A DNA stretch of 64,000 nt from Ralstonia soli (GTDB taxonomy: Bacteria; Pseudomonadota; Gammaproteobacteria; Burkholderiales; Burkholderiaceae). Each line of letters begins with the position of its first letter. The first letter of the stretch is position 1. Position numbers and translations under genes: made by a program. Below are positions 1-11,403 of the stretch, piece by piece. Below the pieces are notes generated by a model, which was not told the DNA's origin, did not search any database, and worked only from the letters and a program-made list of their open reading frames with translations. The DNA lies in NCBI RefSeq assembly GCF_023955655.1, contig NZ_JAMXHT010000003.1, positions 186,001 through 250,000 on the forward strand. Direction: 5' to 3'.

Positions 1-772
1 CGCCCGCAATCGCCTTCAGCGTGGGCGAGTCGACTGCCTCGACATGCAGCACCGGCGCGGTGACACGGCGCCAGATCTCCATCACCTCATCCAGCCGATA
101 CAGCTGCGGATTGATGATCTTGTGCGCCGGGTCGCCAAGAATTTCCCATCGGCCCTCGGCATTCTGGCGCGACCAGTGCTGCGCCAGGAACGCCGCCTTG
201 TCGGCGGGCAAACGGGGGTTGGTTTTCTGCAGGCGCGCGGCAACGTCGTCGACGGTGGCGTAGGTGTTCAAGCGAGGCTTGTCCTTCAACTCGTCGAGCC
301 AGCGCGCATAGCGGCGCGGCGCCTGCGACGCCTTGGATGCCGACATGCCGAAACCCTCGAGGTCCACCACGCGTTGCACGCGTTCAGGCCGGATACCCGC
401 ATACAGGCAGACCACGTTGGCGCCGAGGCTGTGGCCGACCAGCGTCACCTGCCCTTCGGGCTGATAGTGATCGATGATGGCTTCGAGATCGGCCACGTAA
501 TCGGCAAACCAGTAGCTCTCGACGCCTGGAGCATCGGTAGGCCGGGCAGTCTGGCCGTAGCCGCGCCAATCCGGCGCCACGATGTGCCAACGCTCGCGCA
601 GCGCATCCACGAGAAACTGGAACGAGGCCGATACGTCCATCCACCCGTGAAACAGGAACAGGATGGGCGCCCCAGGCTCCCCCCATTCGCGAATGTGATA
701 GCGCAAGCCGCGCACAGGCAGATAGGTCGAGCGGGAGACTTGGCGCGTGGCCGGCTGCGTGGTGGAGTCCAT
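1..772 (-). CDS. Alpha/beta hydrolase (3' end cut by window)
   Basis: The gene starts at the ATG complementary to 770-772 and runs off the left edge after about 257 residues. The translation shows an alpha/beta-hydrolase core: an HGW oxyanion segment near residue 42 and the nucleophile elbow GHSLGAN with Ser115. The catalytic acid region (VLHVEAVDS) lies at the edge and the final His is outside the window. There is no signal peptide, so it is probably cytoplasmic. The substrate is unknown; esterases, epoxide hydrolases and haloalkane dehalogenases share this fold. It lies about 80 bases downstream of the DUF455 gene on the same strand, and a perfect 12-bp palindrome sits just before its start. 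Confidence 0.8.
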   Translation of the reverse strand, partial: MDSTTQPATRQVSRSTYLPVRGLRYHIREWGEPGAPILFLFHGWMDVSASFQFLVDALRERWHIVAPDWRGYGQTARPTDAPGVESYWFADYVADLEAIIDHYQPEGQVTLVGHSLGANVVCLYAGIRPERVQRVVDLEGFGMSASKASQAPRRYARWLDELKDKPRLNTYATVDDVAARLQKTNPRLPADKAAFLAQHWSRQNAEGRWEILGDPAHKIINPQLYRLDEVMEIWRRVTAPVLHVEAVDSPTLKAIAG

Positions 773-796
773 GGTTTCCGTCACTGAATATAAATC

Positions 797-808
797 GAAC
801 GATCGTTC
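797..808. promoter_or_regulatory. Perfect 12-bp palindrome, candidate operator
   Basis: GAACGATCGTTC is its own reverse complement and lies 25 bases upstream of the alpha/beta hydrolase start, in an AT-richer patch. Palindromes of this form are typical of TetR-family operators. No TetR gene is in the visible neighbourhood, so the regulator is unknown. Confidence 0.4.
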
Positions 809-851
809 TTTTTCAGACGATTATAGCGGCGGACGGACAACGCTGTGGCGC

Positions 852-1682
852 TTAGAACGCGGCTTCCAGCGCAGCAATTTCGTCGTCGTCGAAACCGGCC
901 TGGCGGCGGGCGTCGAGATTGAACGGCCCGCGCAACCGCGGTGCACCGTATTGCTCGGTCAGCAGGCGATACGTCGGCACCGGATCAAGCCCCGCGCGTT
1001 CGCACAGCCAGCGATACCAGCGATTGCCCACCGCCACGTGGCCGATTTCATCGCGCAAGATGATGTCGAGGATGCCAGCGGCTTCCATATCGCCCGCCTG
1101 CGCCAGCTTGGCCCGGATCGGCGGCGAGGCGTCGAGCCCGCGTGCCTCTAGCGTACGGGGTACCAGCGCCATCCGCGCGAGCGGGTCGGCGGCCGTTTTC
1201 TCGGTCATCTGCCAGAGACCGTCGTGGGCGGGGTGATCGCCGTAGCGGCAATCGAGCGTCGCCAAATGGGCCGACAGCAGCGAAAAATGCGTGGCCTCCT
1301 CGGCCGCCACGCGCGTCCAGTCCTGGTAGAACGCCACCGGCATGTCGGCAAAGCGCCACACGGCATCGAGTGCGAGGTTGATGGCGTTGAATTCGATATG
1401 CGCAAGCGCGTGCAGCAGCGCGGCGCGTCCACGCGGCGTATCGATCGCACGCCGGCGCGGGACTTCAGAAGGCGGCACGAGCCTCGGCGCGGCCGGCCGG
1501 CCGGGGACACCACCTACCGGCGACGCGATGGCTTCGTCTAGGCCCCAGCTTGCATCGCTGGCGCGCTTGGCGCGCTCGCCCAGGCGCAAGGTGGCGTCCA
1601 CTTTGCTGGCAGGATCGGTGAGGCACAAGGCGGCCAAAGCGCTGTAGCGCAAGGAGTCGGCAGGGGGCTGGAAGGCGGTCAT
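852..1682 (-). CDS. DUF455 ferritin-like protein
   Basis: A 276-residue protein with the ferritin-like di-iron pattern: an AHIEFNAI helix, an EEATHF helix (ExxH), an RTLEARGLD segment and a DEIGHV motif near the C-terminus. DUF455 proteins resemble the tRNA hydroxylase MiaE and ferritin-type oxygenases, but their substrate is not established. The frame stays open upstream to 1799. The ATG at 1682 (MTAFQPP) is preferred because upstream residues are Arg-rich and overlap the leader of the divergent gene; an ATG at 1709 is the main alternative. It is divergent from the gamma-carbonic anhydrase gene. Confidence 0.75.
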   Translation of the reverse strand: MTAFQPPADSLRYSALAALCLTDPASKVDATLRLGERAKRASDASWGLDEAIASPVGGVPGRPAAPRLVPPSEVPRRRAIDTPRGRAALLHALAHIEFNAINLALDAVWRFADMPVAFYQDWTRVAAEEATHFSLLSAHLATLDCRYGDHPAHDGLWQMTEKTAADPLARMALVPRTLEARGLDASPPIRAKLAQAGDMEAAGILDIILRDEIGHVAVGNRWYRWLCERAGLDPVPTYRLLTEQYGAPRLRGPFNLDARRQAGFDDDEIAALEAAF

Positions 1683-1797
1683 CAGCGTACAATTCGGGCT
1701 TTCCGGCATTTTAAATCGACGCATCAGCCTCCCCGCCCGGGCAGGCTTGAAGACGCGCACTTTTTCCCCACCTACGAAGATTCTGGAGACCGATCGC

Positions 1798-2325
1798 ATG
1801 GCCCTCTACCAACTCGGCGACGTTGCCCCGACCATTGACGAAAACGCCTATGTGGCGCCCGAAGCGACCGTGATCGGCCGCGTGGAGCTCAAGGCACGCG
1901 CAAGCGTCTGGCCGGGCGCCGTCATTCGCGGCGACAACGAGCCGATCACCGTGGGCGAGGCCAGCAACGTGCAGGAAGGCTCGGTGCTGCACACCGACCC
2001 GGGCTGCCCGCTGAACATCGGCGACCGCGTGACGATCGGCCACCAGGCCATGCTGCACGGCTGCACCATCGGCGAAGGCTCGCTGATCGGCATTCAGGCC
2101 GTGGTGCTCAATCGCGCGGTGATCGGCAAGAACTGCCTGGTGGGCGCGGGTGCGATCGTCACCGAAGGGAAGGTCTTCGAAGACGGCACGCTGATCCTGG
2201 GCACGCCTGCCAAGGCCGTGCGCAAACTGACGGAAGACGACATCGCCAAAATGCACCTGAACACCGAGACGTACGCGGTGCGCCAGGCGATGTACAAGCA
2301 GCAACTGAAACGGATCGATGGATGA
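1798..2325 (+). CDS. Gamma-carbonic anhydrase family protein
   Basis: A 175-residue left-handed beta-helix protein with hexapeptide repeats throughout. His65, His82 and His87 (LHTDPG and GHQAMLHG) match the three metal-ligand histidines of gamma-class carbonic anhydrases such as YrdA/CaiE relatives. Whether this protein hydrates CO2 cannot be told from sequence. The ATG at 1798 follows GGAG at a good distance; a TTG at 1747 in the same frame has no such site. Its stop overlaps the hslO start (ATGA), so the two are probably translationally coupled. Confidence 0.85.
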   Translation: MALYQLGDVAPTIDENAYVAPEATVIGRVELKARASVWPGAVIRGDNEPITVGEASNVQEGSVLHTDPGCPLNIGDRVTIGHQAMLHGCTIGEGSLIGIQAVVLNRAVIGKNCLVGAGAIVTEGKVFEDGTLILGTPAKAVRKLTEDDIAKMHLNTETYAVRQAMYKQQLKRIDG

Positions 2326-3335
2326 CTGACGAGCTGAAGAAATTTGTATTCGATGCCGCGCCCGTGCGCGGTGAACTGGTGCGCCTGGAAGGGACTTGGC
2401 AGGAGGTGCTGCGCCGCCGCAAGTACCCGGCCCCGGTGCAAGCGCTGCTGGGCGAGATGATGGCCGCCGCCGCGCTGCTGTCCGCCAACCTGAAGTTCAA
2501 CGGCGCGCTGGTCATGCAGCTGCATGGCGACGGCCCGGTGCGCATGGTCGTGGTGGAGTGCAACTCCGACCTGTCGATGCGCGCCACCGCCAAGATCGCC
2601 GAAGGCGCCGAGATTGCCGATGACGCCACGCTGGCCGCGATGGTCAACGCGCATGGCCACGGCCGCTTCGCCATCACGCTCGATCCGCAGGACAAGCTGC
2701 CGGGTCAGCAGCCCTATCAGGGGATCGTGCCGCTGTCAGACGAGAACGGGCCGCTTGCCACCATGACCGAGGTGCTCGAGCACTACATGCTGAGCTCCGA
2801 GCAGCTCGACACGCGCCTGTGGTTAGCCGCCGATGACAAGGTCGCCTCCGGCATGCTGCTGCAGCGCCTGCCGTCCTACGGCGGCGCCATGGAAGGCCGC
2901 CCGGGCAATGAGCCTGCGCAAGTGGGCGAAACCGGCCAGCCGCTGCACAAGGACGTACAGGAGCAGGATCTCGACACGTGGGAGCGCGTCTGCCAGCTCG
3001 GCAACACCCTGCGCAGCGAAGAACTGCTCGAACAGCCCATCGATACGCTCATCAAGCGTCTGTATTGGGAAGAAATGGAAGCCGCGGGCATCCGCATGTT
3101 CGCTTCGCAGAGCCCGCACTTCCGCTGCTCGTGCTCGCGCCTGCGTGTGGGCGCCATGCTGCGTACGCTCGGCCAGCCCGAAGTGGACAGCATCCTGGAA
3201 GAACGCGGCAAGGTGGAAATCGACTGCGAATTCTGCGGCCAGCACTACAGCTTCGACGCCGTCGATTGTGCGCAGCTCTTTGCGCAGGACACCGTCGCGC
3301 AGGGCATCCAGGGCGCATCCGACCAGCGCCATTGA
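2322..3335 (+). CDS. hslO: Redox-regulated chaperone Hsp33
   Basis: A 337-residue Hsp33. The N-terminal domain binds unfolded proteins and the C-terminal redox switch carries the zinc-binding cysteines as CxC (Cys269, Cys271) and CxxC (Cys302, Cys305). In this family oxidation releases zinc, and the dimer then holds unfolding cytoplasmic proteins. The start overlaps the stop of the gamma-carbonic anhydrase gene by four bases. The protein is slightly longer than the usual 290-300 residues, mainly in the linker and the tail. Confidence 0.93.
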   Translation: MTDELKKFVFDAAPVRGELVRLEGTWQEVLRRRKYPAPVQALLGEMMAAAALLSANLKFNGALVMQLHGDGPVRMVVVECNSDLSMRATAKIAEGAEIADDATLAAMVNAHGHGRFAITLDPQDKLPGQQPYQGIVPLSDENGPLATMTEVLEHYMLSSEQLDTRLWLAADDKVASGMLLQRLPSYGGAMEGRPGNEPAQVGETGQPLHKDVQEQDLDTWERVCQLGNTLRSEELLEQPIDTLIKRLYWEEMEAAGIRMFASQSPHFRCSCSRLRVGAMLRTLGQPEVDSILEERGKVEIDCEFCGQHYSFDAVDCAQLFAQDTVAQGIQGASDQRH

Positions 3336-3439
3336 ACACGGCGACATAGTATGAAGATGCGTGGCACGCGGCACTTGTCGGTGCCGCCCACGCTCTAAGT
3401 CGCCAGTTTCATCATCTGCCGCCTGCTGCGGAGCGCACC

Positions 3440-3844
3440 ATGCCCAAGCCCCTCACCCGATCGTTGAATCTCTCCCGCGCTGGCGCGCTGGCGTTGCCGA
3501 TGTTGGTGGCGCTGCTCGCATCGGCCTGCGTTGCGGTCCCGCGCGGCCCGGGCGGCACGCCGTACACCGCACGCCTGCCGGCCGACATGCAGTCGGCAGC
3601 CCCGGCCCCGTTGTCGGCGGAAGAGCGCAAGAAGCTGGACGAGTTGAACGCCAAGGCACTGCGCGAATCCGATCAGGCCGTCAAACGCGATGCCGAGGCG
3701 CGTGCCTACGCGGCCACGCCCTACTACGCGCCCTATCCGTACTACGGAAGCTATTCGGTCTACTACGGCAGCGGCTGGCGCCACCGTGGTGGCTGGGGCG
3801 TGAGCTACGGCGCCCCCGTCTGGGGCTATCCGTACTACTGGTAA
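3440..3844 (+). CDS. Small Tyr/Gly-rich putative lipoprotein
   Basis: A 134-residue protein with a basic N-terminus, a hydrophobic stretch and a lipobox-like LASAC, placing the lipidated Cys near residue 30. The middle is charged and helical. The C-terminal third is a low-complexity run of Tyr, Pro, Gly and Trp (YYAPYPYYG, then GGWGVSYG, ending PYYW). Such tails occur in small envelope lipoproteins of Burkholderiales with no known function. It stands alone between hslO and ftsB. I do not recognise a named family. Confidence 0.65.
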   Translation: MPKPLTRSLNLSRAGALALPMLVALLASACVAVPRGPGGTPYTARLPADMQSAAPAPLSAEERKKLDELNAKALRESDQAVKRDAEARAYAATPYYAPYPYYGSYSVYYGSGWRHRGGWGVSYGAPVWGYPYYW

Positions 3845-3908
3845 ATCCGGGACCGTTGTCAGAAGACGAGCGCGTCATCCACGGCGCGCTCCGACGGCAA
3901 CTGCAGGC

Positions 3909-4244
3909 TCAGTGATGGCCCTGCTGGCCTGCGGGAGGAGGAGGTGGCGGTGGCGTTTCGCTGGTTTTCGGCGCCGGTGCGACAAACTGCACGAAGACCT
4001 CGTCGTCCTTGACCATGCCAAGCTCATAGCGCGCGCGCTCTTCGATGGCGCCCGTGCCGTCCTTCAGATCCTTCACTTCGCCTTCGAGCTTGGCGTTGCG
4101 CTGCTTCAGCTCAGCATTGCGCTGATTCTGTGCCGTCACTTGCTTCTGCATGTCCCACACGCGCAGCCACCCGCCCTTACCCAGCCAAAGCGGGTACTGG
4201 ATGGCAAGCAGCAACAGCAGCAGGAACAGCGTAATCAGGCGCAT
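3909..4244 (-). CDS. ftsB: Cell division protein FtsB
   Basis: A 111-residue bitopic membrane protein. It has a very short cytoplasmic N-terminus, one membrane helix of Leu repeats (about residues 3-20), a periplasmic coiled coil ([12 protein letters not shown] onward), then the conserved [11 protein letters not shown] segment. FtsB joins FtsL and FtsQ in the divisome. The Pro-rich tail (PPPPPPP before the end) is an extension. It lies downstream of eno in the same direction, a usual order in proteobacteria. Confidence 0.92.
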   Translation of the reverse strand: MRLITLFLLLLLLAIQYPLWLGKGGWLRVWDMQKQVTAQNQRNAELKQRNAKLEGEVKDLKDGTGAIEERARYELGMVKDDEVFVQFVAPAPKTSETPPPPPPPAGQQGHH

Positions 4245-4335
4245 AGGGACAAGCGTTGGCGGTACTCAGGCTCCAGATACCACGCGACCGCCAGAGCGGC
4301 GGTCGCACGGTCATGCGGAGCGGAACTGCGAGGGA

Positions 4336-5959
<1,624 letters not shown>

Positions 5960-6029
5960 GTGTCTCTCTCCGGATGCCAAAACGAAAGCGACGACGGCAG
6001 CCGATGGGGGCCGCTGGTCGTCGTTGGAA

Positions 6030-6884
6030 TCAGTCGAACTGATTTTCCAGGAAACCGCTGCGCTTGGTGAGCGCATCCAGTTCTTTCAGTACTGACAACA
6101 AGTCTTTCATGCGGCGCAGCGGCACAGCATTCGGGCCGTCTGATTTTGCGCATGCGGGATCGGGGTGCGTTTCCATGAACACGCCCGACACGCCCGTGGC
6201 AATGGCCGCACGGGCCAGTACGGGCACAAATTCGCGTTGGCCACCCGAGCTGGTGCCCTGGCCGCCCGGCAGTTGCACCGAGTGCGTGGCGTCGAACACC
6301 ACCGGCGCCCCCGTCTCGCGCATGATCGCCAGCGAGCGCATGTCCGACACGAGGTTGTTGTAGCCGAACGAAACACCGCGTTCGCACGCCATGAAGTTGT
6401 CTTCCGGCAGACCGGCATCGCGGGCGGCATGACGCGCCTTGTCGATGACGTTCTTCATGTCGTGCGGCGCCAGGAACTGACCCTTCTTGATATTGACGGG
6501 CTTGCCGCTCTGCGCGCAGGCGCGGATGAAATCGGTCTGGCGGCACAGGAAGGCGGGCGTCTGGAGCACGTCCACGACTTCCGCCACCGGCTTGATCTCA
6601 TCGATCTCGTGGATGTCGGTCAGCACCGGCACGCCCACCTGGCGACGCACTTCCGCCAGGATGCGCAGGCCCTCTTCCATGCCCAGCCCACGGAACGACG
6701 TGTCCGACGAACGGTTCGCCTTGTCGAACGACGACTTGTAGATGAACGGAATGGCCAGGGCACCCGTGATCTCCTTGAGCGTGCCGGCGGTGTCGATCGC
6801 CATCTGCTCCGATTCAATCACGCAGGTGCCGGCAATCAGGAAGAACGGTTTGTCGAGGCCGACTTCAAAATCGCAGAGTTTCAT
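6030..6884 (-). CDS. kdsA: KDO-8-phosphate synthase
   Basis: A 284-residue 2-dehydro-3-deoxyphosphooctonate aldolase. It condenses phosphoenolpyruvate with arabinose 5-phosphate to make KDO-8-phosphate for the lipopolysaccharide inner core. Landmarks are [62 protein letters not shown] and [11 protein letters not shown]. The start lies 21 bases after the pyrG stop, so pyrG, kdsA, the DUF1330 gene and eno look like one transcription unit. Confidence 0.96.
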   Translation of the reverse strand: MKLCDFEVGLDKPFFLIAGTCVIESEQMAIDTAGTLKEITGALAIPFIYKSSFDKANRSSDTSFRGLGMEEGLRILAEVRRQVGVPVLTDIHEIDEIKPVAEVVDVLQTPAFLCRQTDFIRACAQSGKPVNIKKGQFLAPHDMKNVIDKARHAARDAGLPEDNFMACERGVSFGYNNLVSDMRSLAIMRETGAPVVFDATHSVQLPGGQGTSSGGQREFVPVLARAAIATGVSGVFMETHPDPACAKSDGPNAVPLRRMKDLLSVLKELDALTKRSGFLENQFD

Positions 6885-6905
6885 GATGTTCCCGTGCGCG
6901 AGCCC

Positions 6906-8570
<1,665 letters not shown>

Positions 8571-8592
8571 CTAGCTTGCCGGGGAAAGCCGG

Positions 8593-8598
8593 ATTATA
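8593..8598 (-). promoter_or_regulatory. Candidate -10 box (TATAAT) for pyrG
   Basis: Reading on the minus strand, a consensus TATAAT lies 26 bases before the pyrG ATG, giving a leader of only about 20 bases. No good TTGACA match is visible at 16-18 bases, so the -35 element is weak or absent. Confidence 0.45.
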
Positions 8599-8658
8599 CC
8601 AAAGGTGCCCCGTCCGATCCGTGACAGAACGGTGGAATTTCCCCGAGCCCGGTCTTGC

Positions 8659-9480
8659 CTATGCGGCGTGCCGCATGGCGCCTGCGTTGGCGCGCATTTC
8701 GTTGATCAGCTGGCGGATCAACGCGGCGGTCTCCAGGGGCTTTTCCATCGGATACAGGTGACTGCCCTCAATCCACCGCAGCTTGCTGCCGACGATGCGC
8801 CGGGTTGCACCCAGACCGACTTGGCGAATCTCGCGCGACCGTGTGCCGGCCACGAAGCTGACCGGGAACGGCGTGCCGCCGGCCACCTTGTGCCCCATGT
8901 TGGTCGGCAGCGTGCGGTAGATCTGATATTCGATCTCGCGCGAGAAACGCAATGTGCGCTCGCGGTCGCGGCCGGTCGGCTCGGTACCGTGCTCGACATA
9001 GTCGCGCAGCACGTCTTCGTCCCAGCGGTCAAACTTGCGCTTGGCCTTGAAGTGGCTCCAGACGGCATCCAGATCCGGCCAGAGATTGCGGCGATTCTTG
9101 GTGGCGGCCGCCGGCGATTGCCGATCGTCAATGTCCAGCCATTGCGCCACGCGTAGCAGCTTGGCCCGCCAGCCGGCAATGATGGGCGAATCGAGCATCA
9201 GCACGCCGCGCACCCGCTCCGGCCGACGCAGCGCGGCCATCAGGCTGAGAAAACCGCCCAGCGAATGGCCGACCAGCCAGACCGGTTCGGGCTGCGCATC
9301 GATTTCCGCCAGCAACTCTTTCACCAGACCTGGCCACGAGCGCGTTACTGGAAAGCGCGGGTCGTGACCAAAACGCTCCACCGCGCGGATGTCGAATTCG
9401 TCACTCAGCACGCCGAGCATTTTTCGATACGTGCCGACCGGAAAGCCGTTGGCATGCGAAAAGAGCATCACGTCGCGCAT
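8659..9480 (-). CDS. Alpha/beta hydrolase
   Basis: A 273-residue alpha/beta hydrolase. It begins MRDVMLFSHANGFPVGTY, has the nucleophile elbow GHSLGGF with Ser73, and ends with a catalytic-His-like segment IEGSHLYPMEKP. The frame is open to 9714 but the upstream part reads antisense-like and overlaps the Anbu gene, so the ATG at 9480 is chosen. It starts 22 bases after the Anbu stop on the same strand and could share its transcript. The substrate is unknown. Confidence 0.85.
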   Translation of the reverse strand: MRDVMLFSHANGFPVGTYRKMLGVLSDEFDIRAVERFGHDPRFPVTRSWPGLVKELLAEIDAQPEPVWLVGHSLGGFLSLMAALRRPERVRGVLMLDSPIIAGWRAKLLRVAQWLDIDDRQSPAAATKNRRNLWPDLDAVWSHFKAKRKFDRWDEDVLRDYVEHGTEPTGRDRERTLRFSREIEYQIYRTLPTNMGHKVAGGTPFPVSFVAGTRSREIRQVGLGATRRIVGSKLRWIEGSHLYPMEKPLETAALIRQLINEMRANAGAMRHAA

Positions 9481-9502
9481 TGGGCGGATCCTATGAAGGG
9501 TT

Positions 9503-10405
9503 TCAGTGCGACTTCTGCGAGCCGCCGGCGACGCGCTGGATGGTGGAAACCGGCTCAGCCCCAGGACCGGGCGCGCGCTGCGGCCTGGGAGGCACATCTG
9601 CGGCGGGGGGCGCAATTCGCACCGGCTCGACCTTGGTCGAGGGATGCCCCTCGCGGCGCAGCGGATGCGCCGGCGAGGTGCCGGTCTCCCAGTCCGGATC
9701 CTCAATCTCAGCAAACACCTGGCGCAGGCGCTTGCCCCACGTGCCGCGGATCATGGCGAAATACGGGTTGTCCTCATCGATGGCCACGAAGCGCGTCACG
9801 CGCAGCGAATTGGTCTCGTAGACCAGCAGATCGAGCGGCAATCCGACGGAAATATTCGACTTCAGCGTCGAATCCATCGAAATCAGCGCGCACTTGGCCG
9901 CCTCGTCCAGCGGCAGGCCGGGACTGACCACGCGGTCGATGATGGGCTTGCCGTACTTGGCCTCGCCGATCTGGAAATAGCAGTTTTCGGGCGTGGCCTC
10001 GATGAAGTTGCCGGCCGCGTAGACGTTGAACAGGCGCGGCCGCTCGCCGCCGATCTGCCCGCCAAAGATGATGCTGACGTTGAAGTCGATCTTGGCCTTG
10101 GCCAGCGCGGCAGCATCGCGGTCGTAGACCTCCCGCACGGCCTCGCCGACGATGGTAGCTGCCTCGAACATGTCCTGCGCCGTCCACAACGAGCGCGGCT
10201 TGTCACGTGCCTCGGTCAACACCTGGCGCACCGCCTGGCTGATGGCGAGGTTGCCGGCCGTCAACAGCACCATGACGCGATCGCCCTCCCGCTCGAAAAC
10301 GGTCATCTTGCGGAAGGTGGAAATGGCATCGACGCCCGCATTGGTGCGGGAGTCGGACAGGAAGACAAGGCCTGCGTCCAGGCGCATGGCGACGCAATAG
10401 GTCAT
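9503..10405 (-). CDS. Anbu-type bacterial proteasome-like peptidase
   Basis: A 300-residue protein of the Anbu (ancestral beta subunit) family of Ntn hydrolases. It starts MTYCVAMRLDAGLVFLSDSR; removing Met exposes Thr as the expected nucleophile. Asp18 and Lys33, counted with Met, fit the proteasome beta-subunit catalytic Asp and Lys. The SMDSTLKSNISVGLPLDLL and YFAMIRGTWGKRL segments are typical of the family. After about residue 240 it has a Pro/Arg-rich tail of nearly 60 residues, longer than I expect for the family. It is the last of four genes that recur together: ATP-grasp, alpha-E, transglutaminase, Anbu. The substrate is unknown. Confidence 0.88.
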   Translation of the reverse strand: MTYCVAMRLDAGLVFLSDSRTNAGVDAISTFRKMTVFEREGDRVMVLLTAGNLAISQAVRQVLTEARDKPRSLWTAQDMFEAATIVGEAVREVYDRDAAALAKAKIDFNVSIIFGGQIGGERPRLFNVYAAGNFIEATPENCYFQIGEAKYGKPIIDRVVSPGLPLDEAAKCALISMDSTLKSNISVGLPLDLLVYETNSLRVTRFVAIDEDNPYFAMIRGTWGKRLRQVFAEIEDPDWETGTSPAHPLRREGHPSTKVEPVRIAPPAADVPPRPQRAPGPGAEPVSTIQRVAGGSQKSH

Positions 10406-10497
10406 GGGCGAAGCAAGGTACGGAAACGGTGGGTTGGGGGCATTCTAGCGCGCCGATGGCAACGCATCGGTACGCTTGGAAGGGAGACTCAGTTCAC

Positions 10498-11334
10498 TCA
10501 GGCAACCTCGGCGGGCAGCGGTTCGATCGAGATGCTGACATCCAGCGTCTCGGCGCCCCCGCCCTGCCGGACGCCCCGAACCGGCGCCGCCGACTGGTAA
10601 TCACGCCCGACCGCCAATCGAATGTGGCGCCCGTCGGTAAAGCACTGGTGGGTCACATCGATGCTGCACCACGTGTGCGATTCGGCATCGAGGCACACGT
10701 CGGCCCAGGCGTGGCTGGCGAGGTCTTCTTCGCCCACGGCATGGAAGTAACCGCTGACATAGCGCGCCGGCACGCCCAGGGCACGGCAGCACGCGACCAT
10801 CACCTGCGCCTGGTCTTGGCACACGCCAGCGCCCAAGCCGAACGCCTCCGCCGCGGCCGTGCCGACGTGCGTGGTGTTGGGCTTGTAGTGCACGCGCTTG
10901 GCAATGGCCTGCGCCAGACGCAGCGCGGATTCGGCATCGCCCGGCACGAGCATTTGCTCACGGGCGAACGCAACCATTTCTGGTGGCGCGGATGTCAGCG
11001 GCGTGGCACTCAGGAAGTACAGCGGCGATACGCGATAGCGTCCTTCCCCTGGCGCGTCGACAAAACACTGGCTGCCGGGCGAGCCGGCGGGAAATGCCTC
11101 GACAATGCCGAGCGCCTCGATGGTGACGTCGTCGGTGCGATTGCCCAGGGTGAAGTGATGAACGACGTTGCCGAAGCCGTCAGCCGCGCGCGTGAGGTTG
11201 CCCGGCGTGTGGATCTGCCAGCTGTCCACCTGTTGCAGCGCGCCGCTGCGAGGCGTCAGCCGCAACTCGTGCACGCTGTGGCGCAGCGGCTCGGCATAAC
11301 GGTAGACCGTCGTATGTCGAATTTGGTATTTCAC
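10498..11334 (-). CDS. Transglutaminase-like protein of the Anbu cluster
   Basis: A 278-residue protein with an N-terminal beta domain (MKYQIRHTTVYRY, VHELRLTPR) and a transglutaminase-like cysteine-protease core. The triad is Cys172 (GAGVCQDQA), His208 (LASHAWADV) and Asp226 (WCSIDVTH). Prokaryotic members may cleave or transfer amide bonds; the reaction is not known. It has no signal peptide, which suggests cytoplasmic action. It lies between the alpha-E gene and Anbu with gaps of 69 and 92 bases. Confidence 0.88.
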   Translation of the reverse strand: MKYQIRHTTVYRYAEPLRHSVHELRLTPRSGALQQVDSWQIHTPGNLTRAADGFGNVVHHFTLGNRTDDVTIEALGIVEAFPAGSPGSQCFVDAPGEGRYRVSPLYFLSATPLTSAPPEMVAFAREQMLVPGDAESALRLAQAIAKRVHYKPNTTHVGTAAAEAFGLGAGVCQDQAQVMVACCRALGVPARYVSGYFHAVGEEDLASHAWADVCLDAESHTWCSIDVTHQCFTDGRHIRLAVGRDYQSAAPVRGVRQGGGAETLDVSISIEPLPAEVA

Positions 11335-11403
11335 GATGACACGAGCGCCGCCCGAAGGCGGCGCTCCAATATGGACAGAATGCCCTGCGCGAATGTCCGC
11401 ACG

